NCBI GenBank assembly: GCA_032622095.1
Contig: CP136069.1
Span: 100,098,278-100,162,277, forward strand
DNA: 64,000 bases
Direction of reading: 5' to 3'
DNA from: Siphonodentalium dalli
Lineage: Eukaryota > Mollusca > Scaphopoda > Gadilida > Siphonodentaliidae
Shown: piece after piece, positions 56,461 through 64,000 of the stretch
How positions within the stretch are numbered: the first letter of the stretch is position 1
Layout: the number at the start of each line of letters is the position of its first letter
Made by a program: the position numbers and the translations under genes
The notes under the pieces: model-generated
What the model was told of the DNA's origin: nothing
Databases searched by the model: none
What the model saw: the letters and a program-made list of their open reading frames with translations, nothing else

Positions 56461-57279
56461 GCAAAACAAATTCCTCTCATTGGACTTTGTTGCTTCTGGT
56501 TTTAGTTTGTGTCTGTTGATCCCTGTGCGCAAGGGAGGAGACTTCATTCCTATTGCCTCTTAGAGGACACCGATCCTCTAAAGTGGAAAAGTTTATGCAG
56601 TATGTTAATACCACGACAAAGATAGATTTTTTTATGTATATGTAGAGTTTCTTCTTATATATTGATATTGTGAGTCACAAAATTTCGTTGATTGCATTTC
56701 ATTGACACTAAACCAAAATGTATTACAAATAATAGAGTTGCCAGAATATTGTGGTTAGTGCAGAATCTTCATGAAAATGTATGTTGTTGAGGGAACATAT
56801 TGCAACCTGGAGAAACTGGTGTGCGTGAATATTTGCGTTTGTTCATGTCACTGCATGTGCTTCATTGAAATATTTGATTTACCAGCCAGTAAAATAAAAT
56901 AAATTAAAATCCTTTCTCATGCCATGAGTAGATTTTAAAACCCTTTCTTCACTAAATACTCATTGATCAGAAGTTCCGATAGGAAGTGTTCAGATAATAG
57001 GTTCAACAAACACTAATTTTGTTGAACTTATCTAAGTATTATTATTTCCCACCATTGTATAGGAATCCTTCTGCACTTGTATTATCTTTTCATTAATTGG
57101 TCTATCGTCTGCTTAACATTTCCAGATAAAAATAGACTATTCCAATGTATACTAGGGAGAATCCATTCAGTATATCAATGGTTAGCCACAGTAGTGTTTA
57201 AAATAGCACTTTTGATTTACATATTTACATAAATTTTAATTTGAGGAATCTTATGTTTTCATTTGATGCCTTGTTACAG
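56461..57279. other. Intron G-H, last part
   Basis: No feature beyond the inverted stretch at 56546-56600. It ends in the acceptor 'tgccttgttacag'. Confidence 0.4.
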
Positions 57280-57584
57280 ATCCTATTCCTAAAAGTTTGC
57301 AGCCAGGGTCCCTTCAATTCAACCAGAATCTGAACAGCACATCAATCCAACCATCTATGTTTATTCTGGACCCAAATCAAATGTTTAATACCAACCAGAT
57401 CTTGGGAACGACGCCAAGTCATCAGAACACATCTCAGTTATTGGGGGGTTCTCAGCTGCTGCCAACTCGAGCTGTGCAGAATGTACAACCAATCCAGCAG
57501 TCGTCTTCGTTCTATCAACAACAGCCTCAACAGAATCTTCAGCAGTCTGGATTCTTCCATCAACAAAACTCAAGTAGCTTACAG
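57280..57584 (+). CDS. prrc2: PRRC2-like protein, exon H (last in window)
   Basis: The acceptor is 'gatgccttgttacag' and the donor is 'gtaatt'. Two bases complete Asn from exon G; the exon ends in phase 0 at Gln, so the protein continues beyond the window. It encodes PIPKSLQPGSLQFNQN, MFILDPNQMFNTNQILG, LGGSQLLPTRAVQNV and a Gln-rich end. The Pro-x-x-x-LQP/'LEMVKP' type region and the 'Y(E/D)...Q..DSQLL' segment of PRRC2 C-termini correspond to SLQPGSL and NQMFNTNQ...GGSQLLP here. No later exon was found up to 64000. Confidence 0.88.
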
Positions 57585-57969
57585 GTAATTGCTGTCCCTG
57601 AATGATGTGTTCCGAGTACTAGCAATACTGTTTATTAATACTCCATTCTGTGCTGTCCTAAAGCAATATATTTTGTATTTTTGTTTGATACTATTGAAAC
57701 AAATATGTTGTAAAGCTATCATTCTCTGGAACAAAATTGTAATTTGTTTTTGATTTTGCTATTAAGGAATAAACAAAAACTCGCTAGGCTAGTATGGTTT
57801 ACATAGGAAACATAACTTGTAGAATTTGTCACACACTCCTTCCACACACTCGCACTGAAAATTACACCTCTTTAGCTTAAGTGAGAAAGCTTTATAACAT
57901 CCACTTTTAGTATCCGTATAAAGATGCTTTCATTTCTAGAGATATTTTTGTTTTTAAGTGAATGATTTT
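57585..57969. other. Intron after exon H
   Basis: AT-rich, no feature recognised. Confidence 0.4.
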
Positions 57970-58500
57970 TAGCTCACTTGAGACACTTCGAAGTCTCCGG
58001 TGGAGCTATAGTCATCACTCCTCGTCCGTATGTCAAGAATCATCTTCTTCTTCAGTACCCTAAGGCCAAATGGGTTCATATTTGGTGTGGATGTTCCCTC
58101 AGACTCAGGCTCAGATTTGTTAAAATAATGTCACCAAGTCAAATAGTTGCGAAGCTAGGGCCATAACTCTTTCCCACCATAGTAATTCTTAAAACAACTT
58201 ATTTTCAAGAACCATCAGGCCTATTTAGCTTATATTTGGTATGGAAGGTCCTTGGGTGACTGGGGGTCATATTTGTTCAAATGGGGTCACTGGGTCAAAT
58301 AGGGGCAGAACCAGGGACATAACTATATTCTCCCTAGTAATTATTAGAACGACTTCTCCAGAATCATTGGGCCGATTTAGCTAATATTTCGTATGGTGGG
58401 TCCTTGGGAGACTGGGGTTCAGATTTGTTCAAATGGGGTCAGTGTGTCAAATGTGGGCCGTGTCCGGAACATAACTTAAAAAAAAAAAAAAATTCATTTA
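57970..58500 (+). mobile_element. HINE-2 element, 5' part
   Basis: The head TTTAGCTCACTTGAGACACT and AGTCTCCGGTGGAGCTATAG are followed by three core units ('cagatttgtt.aaat', 'ccagggacataact', 'gtaattctta'). It ends in A-rich sequence (58480-58560). No 3' hairpin was seen. Confidence 0.65.
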
Positions 58501-58864
58501 AATCCTTGCTCAATTAAAAAAAATAAAAAAAAAAAAATAAAAAAATTTCTTCATTTAAACCCTGATTTTTTGTATTTTTTTTAGACGCAAAACACCCCAT
58601 TTCACCCCTTCCCCTCCACACTGATGTCCCCACTACCACCCCCCCCCCCAATCTGTGCCGCCCCTGCACCCACTGAAGTCAAGAAAAAATTAATTAGAAA
58701 AACTAACACCATTGTAACATCCATCGAGTATGGTATTAGCCCCAGACAGAAAGAGTTAATAACACAGTCATCAATTCAGATGTTATCTAGCTGGCTGACA
58801 AGTAGGTGTAAGCATTCATGCCCCGTGTGTGTCATTAACATCATATCAAAACAAAATGCTGTAT

Positions 58865-59870
58865 GTCTGACATTTGCAGAATGAGGTTCCCAGAGGGTGA
58901 ATTTAGTTATGCTACTCTGCACAGTAGGCTAGCATCACCAAATACACTCTCCAGGGACCTCATTCTGCTTAGGCCTCATCTTCAGGGAAGTATACAGGGT
59001 CTTAAATGGACATTTCTACTTACTTTTTCCCTTCTGTTCAGTTTCTAATCTAATTCCCTAATTTGCAGAAGATAAAATGGATGATTGATGTGCCCAATGG
59101 GTGCACATCACCAATAAACTGGACAACTTCAATCTGTTCCCATGTCTCCCATAGCAGTTGATGCCTAAGCAGAATGAGGTCCCCATAGGGTGAATTTGGT
59201 GATGCTAGCCCATATTGCAGGATTGTTTCACTAAATTCACCCTATAGGGACCTCATTCTGCAAAAATCAGACACTATATTCAGGCTTGGCTGTTCCAATA
59301 TTATATTCTTAACCACCACCTATCCAGTTGAACTCATTATACCCGGATTTGCAAAGAACACTTGGGCAGTATATTTGATTGAATTTGTCTGTCTCTCTGT
59401 CAGTCTGTCCTCCGATCCATCCTTCTGTTGGGATGTCTCACCAAATACACATTCCAGGGACCTCATTCTGCTTAGTCATCATCTTTAGGGAAGTATACAG
59501 GGTCTTAAATTGACATTTCTACTTACTTTTTCCCTTCTGTTCAGTTTCTATATCCCCTAATTTGCTGAAGATAAAATTGATAATTGAAGTGCCCAATGGG
59601 TGCACATCACCAATTAACTGGAGAACTTCAATCTGTTCCTATGTCTCCCATAGCAGTTGAGGCCTAAGCATAATGAGGTCCCCAGAGGGTGAATTTGGTG
59701 ATGCTACCCCACCTTGCAGGATTGCAGCACTAAATTCACCCTTTAGGGACCTCATTCTGCAAAAGTCAGACACTATATTCAGGCTCAAAACAAGTGGCTG
59801 TTCCACTATTATATTCTTAACCACCACCTATCCAGTTGTACTCATTATACCCTGATTTGCAAAGAAAACT
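58865..59870 (+). repeat. 'GAATGAGGTCCCC' hairpin repeat, about two units
   Basis: The same family as 9361-11095. The hairpin at 59171-59260 pairs 'gaatgaggtccccataggg' with 'ccctatagggacctcattc'. A second, 59669-59758, is similar. Units are about 500 bp apart and continue with 'agaagataaaat', 'gtgcccaatgggtgcacatc'. A G tract lies at 59872-59884. Confidence 0.6.
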
Positions 59871-59889
59871 TGGGGGGGGGGGGGAGCGT

Positions 59890-60300
59890 ATATTGGATTG
59901 AATTTGTCTGTCAGTATGTCCTCCCATCCATCCCTCTGTTGTGATGTCTCCATCCGTCCATCAATTTTGTTCTTCTCCACATACATATTAAAGACCGAAT
60001 GGGTTTATATATTTTGACTCGCATTCAGATTTGTTCAAATGAGTTCATCAGGTCATATAGGTGAGAAGCCAGGGGCATAACTCTTTCCCTCCATAGTAAT
60101 TCTTCAAAAACCATCAGGCCTATTTAGCTTTTGGTATGGAGGGTCCTTTGTGAGTGGGGTTCAGATTTGTACACGCGAGGTCATTTTTAGGAAACTTTTG
60201 AGGAAAATCAGTTTTCTTCAACTCTTAAAATCTACCGTTTGAAATTTCTAGATGAATGGATCTCATAGATGGGGATTCACAATTGTTCAAATAGGGGCAG
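59890..60300 (+). mobile_element. HINE-2 core fragment
   Basis: Degenerate units with 'cattcagatttgttcaaatg', 'agccaggggcataactcttt' and 'ccatcaggcctatttagct'. Truncated on both sides. Confidence 0.5.
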
Positions 60301-60816
60301 AGATAAGAGATTTAACTCTCAACCACCCCGCCAAATTAGGTTTAAATCGGTCCAAAATCAGGTGTTATATAGTTGTAAATTTGTTTGGAGTGACATTAAT
60401 CCCGGTTCACCAATTCCATCCCATGCCTTTGGACTACTTAGCTATTAATATGGCTATATCATTTTATGATGTCTCTTGTGCCAATGTGCAGATAACGAAA
60501 GCTATGGTGTCTAATTTAAAAACAAATGTTTCAACAATACAAATGACATGCTATTAACAGTAGACTAGAATATCTTTGCTGCATTGCACAGCTGAGTATA
60601 TCACTCTACAGATGGTCTGAGGTCATTATAAATGTTATAGGTTTAATAGAGATGCCAGCCTTCGGCATAAACAATGCCAGTGATCAGTTGACAGCTCTGC
60701 TATATAATTGATATTAATGGGTCAGCAGTGAGGTGTCTTATGTTGATGGCTGTGTTGTTGGTAGAATTTGATACATTATCATTGCAAACTTAAATTGGAC
60801 TCGATTAATCCAATTA
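60301..60816 (+). mobile_element. HINE-1 tail fragment
   Basis: 'aggtttaaatcggtccaaaatc', 'cctttggactacttagctatt' and 'gacagctctgctatataattga' are in the same order as 36670-37090 and 52945-53250. It is cut by the HINE-4 head at 60817 between two T's ('ccaattatt|agctcaac'). Confidence 0.7.
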
Positions 60817-63800
60817 TTAGCTCAACTTTACTTTGTAAAGTTTGAGCTATTGCCATGGCTTTGTCGTCCGTCGTCCGTGTGTGTGCGTGTGTGCGTCGTG
60901 TGTACGTAAGGCGTCAACAATAGAGGCTACAGGTCGTACCTTTGATCGGATCATTATGAAATTTGTCATAGCTGTTGACATCAACATTTGTACCGGAATG
61001 ATTCATTTTGGGGTCATTCGGAAAAAAAAACATGGCCGCCAGCGGCCATCTTAGATTTCAAAATTCAATCCATTAGCACGGGCTACAGGCCGTACTGTTC
61101 GTCTGATCGTCATGAAATTTGTCATGGATGTTAATATTGACATGTAGATGGGAACGAGTAATTTTGGGGTCATTCGGCCAAAAAACATGGCCGCCAGCAG
61201 CCATCCTCGATTTTACTCTTTGCATGACTAAATCCTTTAGCACGGGCTACAGGTCGTACCTTTAGTCAGATCATCATAAAATTTGTCATGGATGTTAACA
61301 ATGACATGTAGATGGGAATGAGTCATTTTTTGGGTTATTCGGGGCAAAAAACATGGCCGCCAGCAGCCATCTTGTATTTTACTCTTTGTATGACTAAATC
61401 CTTTAGCACGGGCTACAGGTCATACCTTTAGTCTGATAATCATGAAATTTGTCATAGGCTGTTGAAATTGGAATGTAGATGGGAACGAGTCATTTTGGGG
61501 TCATTCGGACAAAAAATATGGCCGCCAGTGGCCATCTTTGTTTTCAAAATTCAATCCATTAGCACGGGCCACAGGTCGCACTGTTCGTCTGATCATCATG
61601 AAATTTGTCATGGATGTTAATATTGACATGTAGATGGGAACGAGTTATTTTGGGGTCATTCGGCCCAAAAACATGGCCGCCAGCAGCCATCTTGGATTTT
61701 ACTCTTTGTATGACTAAATTCTTTAGCACGGGCTACAGGTCGTACCTTTAGTCTGATCATCATAAAATTTGTCATGGATGTTAACAATGACATGTAGATT
61801 GGAACAAGTCATTTTGGGGTCATTCGGCCAAAAAACATGGCCGTCAGCAGCCGTCTTGGATTTTACTCTTTGCATGACTAAATCCTTTAGCACGGGCTAC
61901 AGGTCCTACTTTTAGTCTGATCATCATAAAATTTGTCAATAATGTTAATAATCACATGTAGATGGGAACGAGTCATTTTGGGGTCATTCGGCCAAAAAAC
62001 ATGGCCGCCAGCAGCCATCTTGGATTTTACTCTTTGTATGACTAAATCCTTTAGCACGGGCTACAGGTCGTACCTTTAGTCTGATCATCATAAAATTTGT
62101 CATGGCTGTTGATATTGGAATGTAGATGGGAACGAGTCATTTTGAGGTCATTCGGACAAAAAACATGGCCGCCAGCGGCCATCTTGGATTTCAAAATTTA
62201 ATCCATTAGCACGGGCCACAGGTCGTACTGTTTGTCTGATCATCATGAAATTTGTCATGGATGATAATATTGACATGTAGATGGGAACGAGTAATTTTGG
62301 GGTCATTCGGCCAAAAAACATGGTCGCCAGCAGCCATCTTGGATTTTACTCTTTGTATGACTAAATCCTTTAGCACAGGCTACAGGTCGTACATTTAGTC
62401 TGATCATCATAAAATTTGTCATGGCTGTTGAAATTGGAATGTAGATGGGAACGAGTCATTTTGGGGTCATTCGGACAAAAAACATGGCCGCCAGCAGCCA
62501 TCTTGCATTTAAAAATTTAATCCATTAGCACGGGCCACAGTTAGTACTGTTCGTCTGATCATCATGAAATTTGTCTTGGATGTTAATATTGACATGTAGA
62601 TGGGAACGAGTACTTTTGGGGTCATTTGGCCGAAAAACATGGCCGCCAGCAGCCATCTTGGATTTTAATCTTTGTATGACTAAATCCTTTAGCACGGGCT
62701 ACAGGTCGTACCTTTAGTCTGATCATCATAAAAATTTTCATGGCTGTTGAAATTGGAATGTAAATGGGAACGAGTCATTTTGGGGTCATTCGGACAAAAA
62801 ACATGGCCGCTAGCAGCCATCTTGGATTTCAAAATTTAATCCATTAGCACGGGCCACAGGTCGTACTGTTCGTCTGATCATCATGAAATTTCTCATGGAT
62901 GTTAATATTGACATGTAGATGGGAACGAGTAATTTTGGGTGTCATTTGGCCAAAAACATTGCCGCCAGCAGCCATCTTGGATTTTACTCTTTGTAAGACT
63001 AAATTCTTTAGCACGGGCTACAGGTCGTACCTTTAGTCTGATCATCATAAAATTTGTCATGGTTCTTAACAATGACATGTAGATGGGAACGAGTAATTTT
63101 GGGGTCAATCGGCCAAAAAACATGGTCGCCAGCAGCCATCTTGGATTTTACTCTTTGTATGACTAATCCTTTAGCACGGGCTACAGGTTGTACCTTTAGT
63201 CTGATCATCATAAAATTTGTCATGAATGTTAATAATGACATGTAGATGGGAACGAGTCATTTTGGGGTCATTTGGCCAAAAAACATGGCCGCCAGCAGCC
63301 AACTTGGATTTTACTCTTTGTATGACTAAATCCTTTACCACGGGCTACAGGTCGTACCTTTAGTCTGATTTCGGGGTCATTCGGACAAAAAACATGGCCG
63401 CCAGTGGCCATCTTGGATTTCAAAATTTAATCCATTAGCACGGGCCACAGGTCGTACCTTTAGTCTGATCGTCATAAAATTTGTCATTGATGTTAACGAT
63501 GACATGTAGTTGGGAACGACTCATTTTGGGGTCATTCGGCTGAAAACATGGCCGCCAGCAGCCATCTTGGATTTTACTTTTCTCTTCATGTCTATAAACT
63601 AGTATTAGACATTCAACTTTCCACATTCCTAATCACTCCATTGACTGTAATATATTAAATTATTCCCTTTCCAAGTTGAGCTACAGTGTCATTGACACTT
63701 TCATTTTTTGGTTATTCGGGCAAAAAACATGGCCGCCAGCAGCCATTTTGGATTTTACTCTTTGTATGACTAAATCCTTTAGCACGGGCTACAGGTCGTA

Positions 63801-64000
63801 CCTTTAGTCTGATCATCATGAAATTTGTCATGGCTGTTGAAATTGGAATGTAGATGGGAACGAGTCATTTTGGGGTCATTCGGACAAAAAACATGGCCGC
63901 CAGTGGCCATCTTTGTTTTCAAAATTCAATCCATTAGCACGGGCCACAGGTCGCATTGTTCGTCTGATCATCATGAAATTTGTCATGGATTTTAATATTG
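60817..64000 (+). mobile_element. HINE-4 element with long core array, continues past window
   Basis: The head AGCTCAACTTTACTTTGTAA, 'taaggcgtcaacaatagagg' and about twenty core units follow. Unit spacings again alternate between about 155-156 and 164-166 bp. Near 63577-63705 the array is interrupted by a stretch ending 'aagttgagctacagtgtcat' plus 'tgacactttcatt', the 3' end of a HINE-4 copy, and then resumes mid-unit. This means two copies are joined, or one is nested. Open frames here are shadows of the repeat. Confidence 0.8.

Noticed and set aside
62902-63241. Minus-strand frames containing 'NFMMIRLKV' text
   Set aside because: Shadows of the HINE-4 core repeat; the same peptide recurs in each monomer and at 34631-34849.

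Overview
The window is eukaryotic nuclear DNA: AT-rich, intron-dominated and packed with nested transposable elements. The repeats have molluscan, especially bivalve, character. They are short Helitron-like elements with (CCGT)n/(CTGT)n tracts and 130-165 bp tandem cores, comparable to the 'pearl' or HINE elements of bivalves. The species assignment is an inference from repeat style; no species-specific marker was seen.

The one host gene I can assemble runs along the + strand from end to end. Eight exons (3895-4061, 6199-6397, 16146-16642, 38462-38703, 49007-49292, 53665-53856, 54696-54957, 57280-57584) have GT/AG boundaries whose codon phases all match. They give about 716 residues of a PRRC2 (BAT2-like, proline-rich coiled-coil 2) protein. 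The first and last exons of the gene lie outside the window. All other DNA is intronic, including a 21.8 kb intron after the third exon seen here.

The introns hold at least four families of short Helentron/HINE-like elements, called HINE-1 to HINE-4 here. HINE-1, -3 and -4 show asymmetric terminal inverted repeats and a 3' hairpin; HINE-2 is placed by its layout only. The introns also hold an antisense, broken non-LTR retrotransposon (17.7-25.2 kb). There are hAT-like elements with readable target duplications, two of which carry BED zinc-finger remnants. There is a TTAA-inserting foldback element, TA-flanked inverted-repeat elements, and a decayed Tigger/Jerky-type transposase (50.9-51.7 kb). 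Several insertions can be dated relative to each other because an empty site exists inside the window.

Two parts are not explained by known families. One is a long + strand open frame at 31.2-33.4 kb, split by a 1,049 bp hAT-like element with a perfect 8 bp target duplication; removing the element restores about 400 codons of unrecognised protein. The other is a giant palindrome (41.1-48.5 kb) with arms of about 2.17 kb and a tiny centre. Three later insertions distort its left arm, and each arm encodes a cysteine/histidine-containing protein of unknown function.
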